Counted from the first letter of the stretch, positions 25,796 through 33,220 are shown. The stretch: DNA of 40,212 nucleotides from Hyphomicrobiales bacterium (GCA_030456445.1 JAKDNM010000021.1:1-40212); one strand, 5' to 3'. The notes: generated by a model from the letters alone, not told the origin. Made by a program: numbers and translations.

Positions 25796-26215
25796 ATGCA
25801 GGAAGCCGCTCTATACAATCCCGAACCGCCGCGCTCGGCCCCGGCAGGAGAACCTGTCCAGCGCCCTGCCGCGCTCTCGGCCATCATCGGGCGGATCGAG
25901 GAAGCGATCGAACAGGAGACGGCAGGTATCCGAAGCAATCCGGATTTCGACATCAAGGCCTCGAACGCGCGCAAGAGCCGCCACCTCTACGAACTCAACC
26001 GCGCCGTCAAGGGCCTGCCGCAGACGGAAGTGCCGAACGAACACCGCGAAGCGCTCACCCGCCTTCGCGAAAAACTTGCCGACAACGAGAAGGCACTTCG
26101 CGCCCATTTGAGTGCCGTGACCGAGGTAGCGGGCCTCATCCGCGACGCCATCCAGAAGGCCGACGCCGACGGCACCTATTCCATCAACGAATTCGGAGCC
26201 GGCCGCGCGGCATGA
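25796..26215 (+). CDS. FlgN-like flagellar export chaperone
   Basis: FlgN keeps the junction proteins FlgK and FlgL soluble before export. The 139-residue product from the ATG at 25796 (TAGGAG ribosome site) is helical: LSAIIGRIEEAIEQETAGIR, IKASNARKSRHLYELNRAVK, LTRLREKLADNEKALRAHLS and VAGLIRDAIQKADADGTYS. The pattern of an early Glu-rich helix, a Lys/Arg-rich helix and a final helix matches alphaproteobacterial FlgN-type proteins. It follows flgJ by eight bases. A longer frame from 25532 runs back through flgJ and is not real. Confidence 0.7.
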   Translation: MQEAALYNPEPPRSAPAGEPVQRPAALSAIIGRIEEAIEQETAGIRSNPDFDIKASNARKSRHLYELNRAVKGLPQTEVPNEHREALTRLREKLADNEKALRAHLSAVTEVAGLIRDAIQKADADGTYSINEFGAGRAA

Positions 26216-26375
26216 AGGACGGGAAGGCGACAAACCGGCGGCAACGCCCCAGAGCATTTTGCAGCCGGACGGAATCGGCTGGCGCCGCACAAATGCGGCT
26301 AAGGAACCCACGCTGGAGCAGCGGGGACTGCGTTCGTCAGAACGCCCGCTGCTCCAGCCATAAGGCACGCGCGCG
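26216..26375. repeat. Intergenic block of three hairpins
   Basis: This 160-base gap ends the flagellar cluster and is made mostly of inverted repeats. AGCCG and CGGCT pair around GACGGAAT (about 26272-26289). GCCGCA (26284-26289) pairs with TGCGGC (26294-26299). A perfect 14-bp pair, 26312-26325 with 26345-26358 (GCTGGAGCAGCGGG), encloses a further CGTTC/GAACG stem and a 5-base bulge. With the start AGAGCATTTTGCAGCCGG it looks like a REP-type intergenic repeat of rhizobial genomes, but copies elsewhere cannot be checked here. It could also act as a terminator or RNA stabiliser. Confidence 0.55.
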
Positions 26376-26891
26376 ATGATCAAATTCGTCGTCGCCGCGC
26401 TCTGGCTCGTCGCCGTCACGCTCGGCACCGTGATCTTCTCCTTTTCCATGTCCAGCCCCAAGACGGACAAGACGCCGCAACCGGCCTTCTTCGGCGGCCT
26501 CGACTATGTGAAGACCGACATCATCTCCGTACCGTTGATCAAGGACGACGAGGTCTATGGCTATTTCCTGACGCGGCTGGTCTACACCGTCGAGCCCGCA
26601 ATCATGAAGACGCTGTCGCTTCCCGCCGAGGCGCTTCTGGTCGATGAGGTCTACACCTATCTCTACGCCAACCCTGAGGTCGACTTCGCCGATTATGCCA
26701 AGCTCGACCTGGACAAACTCAGGAGCGGCATCCGCGAGGCCGTCAACAAGCGCGTCGGCAAGAAGCTGATCCATGACGTGCTGATCGAGCAGATCGATTT
26801 CCTTACCAAGGCGGAAATCCGCGACAACACCATCCGCCGCCGCACCAGCCATTTAGAAACCAAAGAGACGCCCGAGCCCATCGTGCATTGA
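26376..26891 (+). CDS. Conserved membrane-anchored protein at the end of the flagellar cluster
   Basis: The 171-residue product has one N-terminal membrane segment (MIKFVVAALWLVAVTLGTVI), then a periplasmic part with TDIISVPLIKDDEVYGYFLT, RLVYTVEPAIMKTLSLPAE, LLVDEVYTYLYANPEVDFAD and VGKKLIHDVLIEQIDFLTK. A single anchor with a later helix ending in a short beta strand (VLIEQIDFL) is reminiscent of FliL-like proteins, but I see no clear FliL motif. The function is unknown. It ends 10 bases from the convergent NicO gene, so it is the last + strand gene of the block. Confidence 0.8.
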   Translation: MIKFVVAALWLVAVTLGTVIFSFSMSSPKTDKTPQPAFFGGLDYVKTDIISVPLIKDDEVYGYFLTRLVYTVEPAIMKTLSLPAEALLVDEVYTYLYANPEVDFADYAKLDLDKLRSGIREAVNKRVGKKLIHDVLIEQIDFLTKAEIRDNTIRRRTSHLETKETPEPIVH

Positions 26892-26901
26892 TCGGCGTTG
26901 G

Positions 26902-28005
26902 CTAACCCGTCAGATGCACGCCTTGCAGGCTGGCGGCCAGAAGGGTTAGGCCGAGCAGGAAGACGACGAGCGCCCCGCCGATCTCGAAGGCGGACTGAAT
27001 CATCCCGCTCACCGCTCCGCCGCCCGCGAGCCGGACGGCCAAATTCTTGGCCAGCACCGCCGCCGTCGCCAGCGCGGAAACGGTGATGGCGGTGCCGATC
27101 GACATCGCCAGAACCGAGGCGATACCCGCTGCCCAAAGCCCGTTGAGGAAGGCGAAGGTGAGTACGATCAGCGCGCCGGTGCAGGGTCGAAGCCCCACCG
27201 CCATGATCGCCGACCACGCCGCGCGCCAATCGAATTTAGCGCCGCCAAGCTTTGCCGGGTCGGGCGCGTGGCTATGCCCGCATTCGGCGCAAGCCTCGCC
27301 GGGCGCATGAGAATGGCCGTGATGATGATCATGACCATGGTGGGAATGGCCATGGTCGTGCACATGCCGGTCGTGATGCTCCGCGTGCTTCTCATGCGCT
27401 GGTTCGTAGAGATGCATTGCCGGCCCGCCTGCCAATGCCAGCGCCGGGCGCCTCGTCCCCAATAGCGCGCCGATCTTGCGGAAGAGCAGCCATGCCCCGA
27501 ACAGCGTGACGAGCACATAGCTCAGGATTTCGAGCGCCCAGGTGGCGTTGGTCATGGTGATCGCCGTTCCGCGCAGGAACAGGAAAATCGCCGTCATCAG
27601 GACGATTGCCGTCACGCCCTGCAACAGCGCCGAGATGAAGGAGAGCAGGATGCCGCGCCGCAATTCCACCTCGTTCGCGACCATGTAGGAAGAGATCACC
27701 GCCTTGCCGTGGCCAGGACCGGCGGCGTGGAACACGCCATAGGCGAAGGATACGCCGCCCAATATCCAGAAGGTGTTGCCGTTTTCGCGCATACCGCGCA
27801 TCGCGTCGGTAAGGGCGCGATAGAAGCGCTGCTGCTCGCCATTCACCCATTGCAGGAAGCCCGCGAAGGGGCCTGCCGGCACGATCTGCGGCTCGGCCGC
27901 GCCGATGCCGAGCGAGCTTTGCGCGTGGACGTGGCCTGCGAGGATGGCGGCAGCCGCGAGACCGAGCCCGAGGCCGCAAAGCGTGTGCCCGATGGTCTTC
28001 CTCAT
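26902..28005 (-). CDS. Nickel/cobalt transporter, NicO (RcnA/NirC-like) family
   Basis: This inner-membrane protein probably moves Ni2+ or Co2+ out of the cytoplasm. The 367-residue product has a signal-like first helix, the family motif FHAAGPGHGKAVISSYM in a membrane segment, and a second motif GLRPCTGALIVLTFAF. A cytoplasmic or periplasmic loop between them (about 200-250) is packed with His (HDHGHSHHGHDHHHGHSHAP plus CAECGHSHAP), a likely metal-collecting site. It overlaps the DUF1007 gene by four bases, and the two form a minus-strand operon. Export rather than uptake is inferred from the resemblance to RcnA. Confidence 0.87.
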   Translation of the reverse strand: MRKTIGHTLCGLGLGLAAAAILAGHVHAQSSLGIGAAEPQIVPAGPFAGFLQWVNGEQQRFYRALTDAMRGMRENGNTFWILGGVSFAYGVFHAAGPGHGKAVISSYMVANEVELRRGILLSFISALLQGVTAIVLMTAIFLFLRGTAITMTNATWALEILSYVLVTLFGAWLLFRKIGALLGTRRPALALAGGPAMHLYEPAHEKHAEHHDRHVHDHGHSHHGHDHHHGHSHAPGEACAECGHSHAPDPAKLGGAKFDWRAAWSAIMAVGLRPCTGALIVLTFAFLNGLWAAGIASVLAMSIGTAITVSALATAAVLAKNLAVRLAGGGAVSGMIQSAFEIGGALVVFLLGLTLLAASLQGVHLTG

Positions 28006-28655
28006 GGCTTGCAGATCAGCTCCAGCTTCGTTGCGAAAATCTTGCTGAGATCGGTCGGGTCGTTGAAGAAGGCGTCGGTCAGCGTCTTCTGGTTCTGGGC
28101 GATCGCCTGGTCCGGGTCCGGCCGGATCACCTTCTTGGTGCAGTTGGCCGGCAGGCCGTCGACGACGATGTCTGCGTCGTTGTGGAAATCGATCGCCGTA
28201 TAGAAGGTCGGATCGTAGATCCCGAAATCGATCCTGCCGGAAAGCTTCAGCGGCTCCTTCGGATGGGTCTCGAAAAGGAGCAGGAATCTGTTGTCCTTGA
28301 AATCGGCGATCATATGGTCGGGCGCCCGCATGGCGACGTCCTTGCCGTTCGTCGTGACGAGCTGGAAATAATTATATTCGGCGAGCGAATCATGGACCGT
28401 CTTGGCCAGGGCCTCCAGCTCAAGCTTCTCCAGCTTCAGATCCTTGTTCTTGTCGAACTCGACGAGCACGGTGCTGGAAAAGAAATCGTCGAAGCGCCAA
28501 ACATGGCGAAGGGACTTCAACGTACCGTCCGGATTGATCGAAAGCTCCAGCCGTGCCTCGGCGAAGACATGCGGGTGGGCGGATGCGGGGACGGCATGGA
28601 ATGCGCCGGCTACGACCACCCCGCATAGCGCCGTGAAGATACGAAATAATTGCAT
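28002..28655 (-). CDS. DUF1007 family periplasmic protein
   Basis: The 217-residue product has a signal peptide (FTALCGVVVAGAFHAVPASA) followed at once by HPHVFAEARLELSI, the family hallmark; the mature N-terminal His-Pro-His is likely to bind metal. Other conserved parts are LRHVWRFDDFFSSTVLVEFD, the acidic KNKDLKLEKLELEAL and YDPTFYTAIDFHNDADIVV. DUF1007 proteins are often encoded next to NicO transporters, and this pair overlaps by four bases; a role as metal donor or sensor for the transporter is inferred. An inverted repeat CGGTCCC/GGGACCG (28687-28718) lies upstream and may be an operator. Confidence 0.88.
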   Translation of the reverse strand: MQLFRIFTALCGVVVAGAFHAVPASAHPHVFAEARLELSINPDGTLKSLRHVWRFDDFFSSTVLVEFDKNKDLKLEKLELEALAKTVHDSLAEYNYFQLVTTNGKDVAMRAPDHMIADFKDNRFLLLFETHPKEPLKLSGRIDFGIYDPTFYTAIDFHNDADIVVDGLPANCTKKVIRPDPDQAIAQNQKTLTDAFFNDPTDLSKIFATKLELICKP

Positions 28656-28760
28656 GACTACCGCCCGGCGGAATTGGAGTTTTGAACGGTCCCTGCAAAA
28701 CAGGCGAAATTGGGACCGCCCGGCAATCTCGATCTCACCGACACTATTCTCATATCCGGG

Positions 28761-29669
28761 TCAATCAGACCGGGACTTCTCCCGCGTCTTGAACCACTGC
28801 ACGAGATAGTCGACGAAGACACGCACCTTGGCCGGCAGGTAGCGGCGGTGCGGATAGACGGCGAAGATGCCGCGCCCGTCCGGCAAATATTCACCCAGCA
28901 CCGGCACCAGCCGCCCGTTGCCGATCTCTGCCGCCGCGATGAAATCGGGCAGGATCGCGAAGCCCAGCCCCGCAAGGGCCGCCGCCCGCGCGGCGATCGG
29001 GCTGTTCACTTCGATCGGGCCGGAGACCGAGACGCTGATCGTCTCGCCGCCGGCGCCCGAAAACGGCCAGTTGGAAAGCCAGCGGCCGTTGGTGTCGATG
29101 ATGCACGGCAGACCGGCGAGGTCCTGCGGCCGGGACGGCGTGCCGTATTTGGCGATCGCTTCGGGCGAGGCGCACAGGCAGATCGAGAACGGCGCCAGCT
29201 TGCGCGCGATGAGCGAGGAATTCTCCAGCCTGGTGATGCGGATCGCAAGGTCGAACCCCTCCTCCACCAGATCGACGAAGCGGTCGTCGAGGCGGATTTC
29301 GAGGACGATATCGGGATGGTCGCGGGCGAAGTCGATCAAGGAGTGGCCAATCTGGGCATCCGCGAACGTGCGCGGAGCCGACAGCTTGATTCGGCCTCTC
29401 ACGTCGCCGGCCGATTCCCGCACCGTTTCCTGCAGGCTGTCGATCTCGCGGATGATCTCCGACGCCCGGCCGAAATAGGTGTGGCCTGCCTCCGTCAGCG
29501 AGAACTGCCGCGTCGTACGGTTGAGGAGGAGTGCCCCGAGTTCGTCCTCCAGTTCGCGCACATATTTCGACAAAAGCGCCTTGGAACGCCCGATCTTGCG
29601 GGCGGCGGCCGAGAATCCCTCGGCCTCGACCACCTCGATGAAGGCACGCATGCGTGTCAGCGTATCCAT
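28761..29669 (-). CDS. LysR-family transcriptional regulator
   Basis: The 302-residue product from the ATG at 29669 has the LysR winged helix at the N-terminus (LTRMRAFIEVVEAEGFSAAA, RKIGRSKALLSKYVRELEDE, LLNRTTRQFSLTEAGHTYF) and the two-lobed effector domain (GRIKLSAPRTFADAQIGHSL, FDLAIRITRLENSSLIARKL, AALAGLGFAILPDFIAAAE). It belongs to the CrgA/DsdC-like branch common in rhizobia. An AAGG site precedes this start; a longer frame to 29720 adds 17 residues unlike LysR. The ATCGTT-type repeats just upstream suggest autoregulation. The target is unknown; the divergent decarboxylase is one candidate. Confidence 0.92.
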   Translation of the reverse strand: MDTLTRMRAFIEVVEAEGFSAAARKIGRSKALLSKYVRELEDELGALLLNRTTRQFSLTEAGHTYFGRASEIIREIDSLQETVRESAGDVRGRIKLSAPRTFADAQIGHSLIDFARDHPDIVLEIRLDDRFVDLVEEGFDLAIRITRLENSSLIARKLAPFSICLCASPEAIAKYGTPSRPQDLAGLPCIIDTNGRWLSNWPFSGAGGETISVSVSGPIEVNSPIAARAAALAGLGFAILPDFIAAAEIGNGRLVPVLGEYLPDGRGIFAVYPHRRYLPAKVRVFVDYLVQWFKTREKSRSD

Positions 29670-29718
29670 GGATCCGAACCTTTTTTGCCCGCCGCAGGAC
29701 GCCCCCCGAAACGCACGC

Positions 29719-29758
29719 ATCGTTCAATTTCGTGAAACGATAAAACCTCTATCGTTCA
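29719..29758. promoter_or_regulatory. Probable LysR operator upstream of the regulator
   Basis: Three half-sites lie in 40 bases: ATCGTTCA at 29719-29726, AACGATA at 29736-29742 and TATCGTTCA at 29750-29758. The second and third form a perfect 7-bp inverted repeat with a 7-base spacer. The site is 50-90 bases upstream of the LysR start, the usual place for autoregulation, and lies in the region shared with the divergent decarboxylase gene. Confidence 0.55.
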
Positions 29759-29794
29759 GCTAAGGATTTTTTTCAACCGGACGCGGATTTTTCA

Positions 29795-29822
29795 TTGAAT
29801 GGACATGATTTTCTCCTTATAT
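29795..29822 (+). promoter_or_regulatory. Sigma-70-like promoter for the decarboxylase leader
   Basis: TTGAAT (29795-29800), 16 bases, TTATAT (29817-29822). Transcription from here would give an untranslated leader of about 435 bases before the decarboxylase ATG. Confidence 0.5.
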
Positions 29823-29829
29823 CGCGCCT

Positions 29830-30266
29830 GCCCAAAGTCGCACGTGCCTGTGGGTGTCCGCCGAGCCTCGATATGGCGAGGAATTCGGCAAGGTACCTGG
29901 AATTAACCCCTCCAGTCGGTCTAGCGGCCAACCGCAAGAACCGAGGACACCTTGAAGCAACGACGGTGCGGGCCTTTCTGGTGTCTGCCGGTTGTCCATA
30001 AACCGGGGTTACTGAAGAGGCACACCTTCATTGCCGGCAGTGCGGAGCGGTTCTCCAATCCAAAGCTGAGGCAGACAAAGCGAGTGGTCGCCGCAAGGCG
30101 CTTGCTCATCGCCGCGTATCTCGCGTCACATGGTCCCGGCATCTCCACCGGCTGGGCCATGAGACCAGGGAACGCCCTTTGTCCACCGCGGAACGTTCCG
30201 GGCCGAGCGCCCGGCGATCCGCAGATTGCTTTGCGGGCGCTTGCGTCCCGCGCAATGGAGAGATCG
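29830..30266 (+). ncRNA. Structured 5' leader of the decarboxylase, candidate speF element
   Basis: About 437 bases separate the promoter from the decarboxylase start, far more than elsewhere in the window. In alphaproteobacteria ornithine decarboxylase genes are known to carry the speF RNA motif in exactly this place. The sequence shows ordered pairing: CCGGTT/AACCGG (29988-29993 with 30001-30006) and, sharing four of its bases, CTGCCGG/CCGGCAG (29985-29991 with 30034-30040), which encloses TGAAG/CTTCA (30013-30017 with 30026-30030). The first two cannot form together. Near the end TTGCGGG (30231) pairs with CCCGCGCAA (30247-30255) just ahead of the ribosome site GGAGAG. The class is inferred from gene context; I cannot run the Rfam model. 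Confidence 0.62.
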
Positions 30267-31400
30267 ATGGCAACTCAGCGCATCATGGATTTCCTCGCCA
30301 CCCGACGACCGAATGGCCCCTGCCTCGTGGTCGATCTCGACGTGGTCGCCGACAATTATCGCGCCTTCGAGAAGGCGCTGCCGCAGTCGCGCATCTTCTA
30401 TGCCGTGAAGGCCAATCCCGCGCCGGAAATCCTGCGCCTCCTGGCTTCGCTCGGCTCGTCCTTCGACACCGCGTCCGTCGCCGAGGTCGAGATGGCGATG
30501 GATGCGGGCGCGCCGGCCTGCCGCATCTCCTTCGGCAACACGATCAAGAAGGAGCGCGACATTGCCCGCGCCTTCGAACTCGGCATCCGGCTTTTCGCCG
30601 TCGACTGCGTCGAGGAGGTCGAGAAGATCGCCCGCGCCGCGCCGGGCGCCCGCGTCTTCTGCCGCGTGCTGACCGACGGCGAGGGTGCCGAATGGCCGCT
30701 GTCGCGCAAGTTCGGCTGCGTGCCGGCGATGGCGATAGACGTTTTGCGCAAAGCCAAGGCTCTCGGTCTCGACGCTTATGGCGTGTCGTTCCATGTCGGT
30801 TCGCAGCAGACCGATCTCGACGCCTGGGACCGTGCGCTGGCCGACGCCAAGCACGTCTTCGCCACGCTGGCCGAGGAAGGCATCGTGCTCAAGATGGTCA
30901 ACATGGGCGGCGGCTTCCCGACGCGCTACCTCAGGGACGTGCCGGCGGCACAGGCCTATGGCGAGGCGATCTTCGCCGCGCTCAGCCGCCATTTCGGCAA
31001 CCGCCTCCCCGAGACCATCATCGAGCCCGGCCGCGGCATGGTCGGCAATGCCGGCGTCATCAAGTCGGAAGTCGTGCTGATCTCGAAAAAGTCCGAGACG
31101 GACGAATTGCGCTGGGTCTATCTCGACATCGGCAAGTTCGGCGGGCTGGCCGAGACGATGGACGAGGCGATCCGCTATCCGATCGTCACCGCGCGCGACC
31201 ACGACCGGAAGGCGCCTTGCGTGCTTGCCGGCCCGACCTGCGATTCGGCCGACGTGATGTACGAGAAGACGCCCTACCCGCTGCCGCTGTCGCTCACCAT
31301 CGGCGACGACGTGCTGATCGAGGGAACGGGCGCCTATACGACCACCTACGCCTCGGTCGCCTTCAACGGCTTCGAGCCTCTCCGATCCTACGTGATCTGA
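30267..31400 (+). CDS. Ornithine/lysine decarboxylase (PLP fold type III)
   Basis: This enzyme removes CO2 from ornithine (or lysine) to make putrescine (or cadaverine), the first step of polyamine synthesis, and consumes protons. The 377-residue product has the alanine-racemase-like barrel with the PLP Lys48 (IFYAVKANPAPEIL), YGVSFHVGSQQTDLDAWDRA, the phosphate-binding EPGRGMVGNAG (near 253) and the catalytic GPTCDSADVMYE with Cys325. Length and motifs match the rhizobial odc2 type, which accepts both substrates. The ATG at 30267 has GGAGAG upstream. The same frame is open back to 29952, but that stretch is leader RNA, with no resemblance to decarboxylases. Confidence 0.93.
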   Translation: MATQRIMDFLATRRPNGPCLVVDLDVVADNYRAFEKALPQSRIFYAVKANPAPEILRLLASLGSSFDTASVAEVEMAMDAGAPACRISFGNTIKKERDIARAFELGIRLFAVDCVEEVEKIARAAPGARVFCRVLTDGEGAEWPLSRKFGCVPAMAIDVLRKAKALGLDAYGVSFHVGSQQTDLDAWDRALADAKHVFATLAEEGIVLKMVNMGGGFPTRYLRDVPAAQAYGEAIFAALSRHFGNRLPETIIEPGRGMVGNAGVIKSEVVLISKKSETDELRWVYLDIGKFGGLAETMDEAIRYPIVTARDHDRKAPCVLAGPTCDSADVMYEKTPYPLPLSLTIGDDVLIEGTGAYTTTYASVAFNGFEPLRSYVI

Positions 31401-31449
31401 CGGGTAATCCCGTCGGATCACCCGGTTGCCGGTGTTCACTGGCAACCGG
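31399..31449 (+). terminator. Two hairpins after the decarboxylase gene
   Basis: GACGGG/CCCGTC (31399-31404 with 31409-31414) begins inside the stop codon. A stronger 9-bp stem, CCGGTTGCC/GGCAACCGG (31422-31430 with 31441-31449), follows. Only a weak T-rich stretch (TTCGCTTGTGG) comes after, so termination may be partial and allow some reading into the acetyltransferase. Confidence 0.5.
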
Positions 31450-31491
31450 TTCGCTTGTGGAACGAATTTCTGCTCGTGAAGGATCACGGAA

Positions 31492-32064
31492 ATGGAAGCT
31501 CAAAAGAACATTGTCGAATCGGCGGTTCGGCCGCTGTCGGTTTCCCCCGAAACCATCGTCGACATGCCGGCCCGCGACGCGCTGCTCGACCGCGCCATGG
31601 GGCCGCGCTGGCGGAAAAAATCGTCGGAAAAACTGCGCAAGGGCCGCATCCCCTCGGAAGGCCTGGCGCTGATCGCACGCGATGCCTCCGGCACCGTGGT
31701 GGGGACCGTCAGGCTATGGGATATCGCAGCCGGCATCGACGGACGGCGCGCGCTGCTGCTTGGACCGCTTGCGGTTGACCCGGCACTGAAAAGCACCGGC
31801 ATCGGCTCGGCGCTGATGGGTGAGGCCGTCGCCGAAGCGGCCCGCCTCGGTCATTCTGCAATCATCCTGGTCGGCGACGCGCCCTATTACGCACGCTTCG
31901 GCTTCTCCACCGGAAAGACCGGTATGCTCGCCATGCCCGGCCCCTACGAGAAGCACCGGTTGCTGGCGCTTGAACTTGTGCCCGGCGCACTCGACGGCGC
32001 GCAAGGCGTAATCCGGCCCACAGGGCGGAAGGTCAAGCGGGAACGGATCGCGCAGGCGGTTTGA
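31492..32064 (+). CDS. GNAT-family N-acetyltransferase
   Basis: The 190-residue product carries a GNAT domain: GLALIARDASGTVVGTVRLW, LLLGPLAVDPALKSTGIGSA (the acetyl-CoA binding strand and the GxGxA-type turn), IILVGDAPYYARFGFSTGK. The YYARFGF stretch is typical of the YhbS-like subgroup. A GGATCACGGAA region precedes the ATG. It lies 91 bases after the polyamine-forming decarboxylase; acetylation of polyamines is a tempting idea, but the substrate cannot be read from the sequence. Confidence 0.88.
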   Translation: MEAQKNIVESAVRPLSVSPETIVDMPARDALLDRAMGPRWRKKSSEKLRKGRIPSEGLALIARDASGTVVGTVRLWDIAAGIDGRRALLLGPLAVDPALKSTGIGSALMGEAVAEAARLGHSAIILVGDAPYYARFGFSTGKTGMLAMPGPYEKHRLLALELVPGALDGAQGVIRPTGRKVKRERIAQAV

Positions 32065-32072
32065 TCCGGACC

Positions 32073-32354
32073 CTACAACACCTGGCTCAGCGCCATGGCG
32101 ACGGACATGTCGCCGTCCACCTTGAGCTTGCCTTGCATGAAGGCCGAGGTCGGGTTGAGCTCGCCGGCGATCATGGATTCCAGATCGTCCTTCGACAGCG
32201 CGATCGTGCAGTCGGCCGGCGCGTCGGCGGTGGAGACCGTGGCGCCGTCGATGACGATGACGCCATCGGCCCCGCAATCGAACTTCACCGATTTGGTGAA
32301 GCCCGCGCCTTCCACCTTGGCCCGCATCTTCTCCGCGATCGCATCCATGCTCAT
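32073..32354 (-). CDS. SCP2 sterol-binding domain protein
   Basis: The 93-residue product is a stand-alone SCP2 domain, a small lipid-binding fold: MDAIAEKMRAKVEGAGFTKS, VKFDCGADGVIVIDGATV, DCTIALSKDDLESMIAGELN and PTSAFMQGKLKVDGDMSVAM. The last two are the family signature. The ATG at 32354 is preceded by AAGGAAG; an earlier GTG/ATG-type start at 32381 adds nine residues without support. It converges on the acetyltransferase gene with an eight-base gap. The ligand is unknown. Confidence 0.9.
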   Translation of the reverse strand: MSMDAIAEKMRAKVEGAGFTKSVKFDCGADGVIVIDGATVSTADAPADCTIALSKDDLESMIAGELNPTSAFMQGKLKVDGDMSVAMALSQVL

Positions 32355-32463
32355 TCTGTCTTCCTTGCTTGCTGGCCCCACCGCCGCGCCTCGTGAAATC
32401 TTCCTCGAACCTAGATATCCGGGGACGCCATGGCAAGCGAGTTGGGCGGAATGGAACGAGCAC

Positions 32464-32494
32464 GGGCCGCCCCTGCCTAAGGCAGAAGCGGCCC
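32464..32494 (-). terminator. Hairpin after the Lys-rich exported protein gene
   Basis: GGGCCGC (32464-32470) pairs with GCGGCCC (32488-32494), and inside it CTGCC pairs with GGCAG around TAA. It begins 25 bases after the stop of the minus-strand gene ending at 32519. No clear T tract follows on that strand, so its strength is uncertain. The rest of 32355-32518 shows nothing else. Confidence 0.55.
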
Positions 32495-32518
32495 TGAAGT
32501 CCCGCCCGACAGGGGAAG

Positions 32519-32767
32519 TTACGACTTCTTCTGGACCTGGTCGGTCTTCTTCTTCATGACCTTGGAAGCGGTGTGCTTCTTCATGGCCTTGGTGCTGGCG
32601 TGCTTTTTGTGCGCCTTGTGCTTCTTGACCATCGGCTTTGCCGGGGTCGTCGCGGTCGTGGTAGCGGCAGTCGTGGTGCCGGCAGCCGAAGCGGCGGTCA
32701 CCGTGAACGGAGCGGCGAATGCGAGCGCAACCGCCAGCGAGAGAGCGGAGAGAAGAGCCTTGTTCAT
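32519..32767 (-). CDS. Small Lys-rich exported protein, acid-shock (Asr)-like
   Basis: The 82-residue product has a signal peptide (MNKALLSALSLAVALAFAAP), a Thr/Ala-rich stretch (GTTTAATTTATTPAKP) and a basic tail with about 15 Lys and 4 His (VKKHKAHKKHASTKAMKKHT). This is the build of the enterobacterial acid-shock protein Asr: exported, Ala/Thr-rich, then Lys/His repeats. The likeness is compositional and not proof of descent. The start at 32767 has AAGGAA upstream. Its signal peptide is very close to that of the His-rich protein at 33318 (LAVALAF-A/S-AP). It follows the two-cysteine gene by 47 bases and probably shares its transcript. Confidence 0.75.
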   Translation of the reverse strand: MNKALLSALSLAVALAFAAPFTVTAASAAGTTTAATTTATTPAKPMVKKHKAHKKHASTKAMKKHTASKVMKKKTDQVQKKS

Positions 32768-32814
32768 GGTCGTGTTTTCCTTTTTCATGCGGAGCCGGAT
32801 GATGGATCGGCCGG

Positions 32815-33108
32815 TCATTCGTCGATCGGCTTGACCCCGAGCATTTTCAGTGCGGTGGCGTAAGTCCTGATGCCCTGTGCCTGCGATTTGCCGGCGCAAA
32901 ACTTCTCGGCCTTCTTCCTGAGTGCCCGTGCCTGGGTGGTCCGCTTGGCCCTGGCGTGCTGGATGATTGCGTGGTCGAGCTGTCGCTGGAGGGCGTCGCA
33001 CCGTTCGATGCGCGTTATCGGAGCTTTCCTCACGGCATGTCCGACGGCCAAGGCGGGAGACCCCATAGCTGCAAGAACAATCACAATTGATGCCACGAAA
33101 CGGCGCAT
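32815..33108 (-). CDS. Small exported helical protein with two cysteines
   Basis: The 97-residue product from the ATG at 33108 (GAGGAAC site) has a signal peptide (FVASIVIVLAAMGSPALAVG). A basic helical part with Cys37 and Cys71 follows (RIERCDALQRQLDHAIIQHA, ARALRKKAEKFCAGKSQAQG, then TYATALKMLGVKPIDE). The two Cys are 34 residues apart at the ends of two helices, so a disulfide-locked helical hairpin in the periplasm is likely. I do not recognise the family. It is the first gene after promoter motif 33194-33220 and is followed by the Asr-like gene. Confidence 0.75.
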   Translation of the reverse strand: MRRFVASIVIVLAAMGSPALAVGHAVRKAPITRIERCDALQRQLDHAIIQHARAKRTTQARALRKKAEKFCAGKSQAQGIRTYATALKMLGVKPIDE

Positions 33109-33193
33109 CAGTTCCTCGGCGCCGGCTGACGCCGGCAGTTCGTCCGCTGCCAATCAGCAGCAAGCCCTTTCTAGGCCCCGATCTTTTCCGGCG

Positions 33194-33220
33194 TTTTTCC
33201 CGATTGCAGATTTTTGTAGC
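33194..33220 (-). promoter_or_regulatory. Shared upstream motif, copy A
   Basis: A 27-bp sequence identical at 23 positions to 33654-33680: TTTTTCC-N2-A-N-TGCAGA-N-TTTTGTAGC on the + strand. It lies 86 bases before the start of the two-cysteine gene, with a CTAGAAA-like possible -10 about 19 bases downstream on the minus strand. A binding site for the adjacent OmpR-type regulator is the simplest idea. The rest of 33109-33317 shows no other feature. Confidence 0.5.

Noticed and set aside
30126-31487. 453-residue frame antisense to the decarboxylase
   Set aside because: All decarboxylase motifs are on the + strand; the antisense frame shows none of any family.
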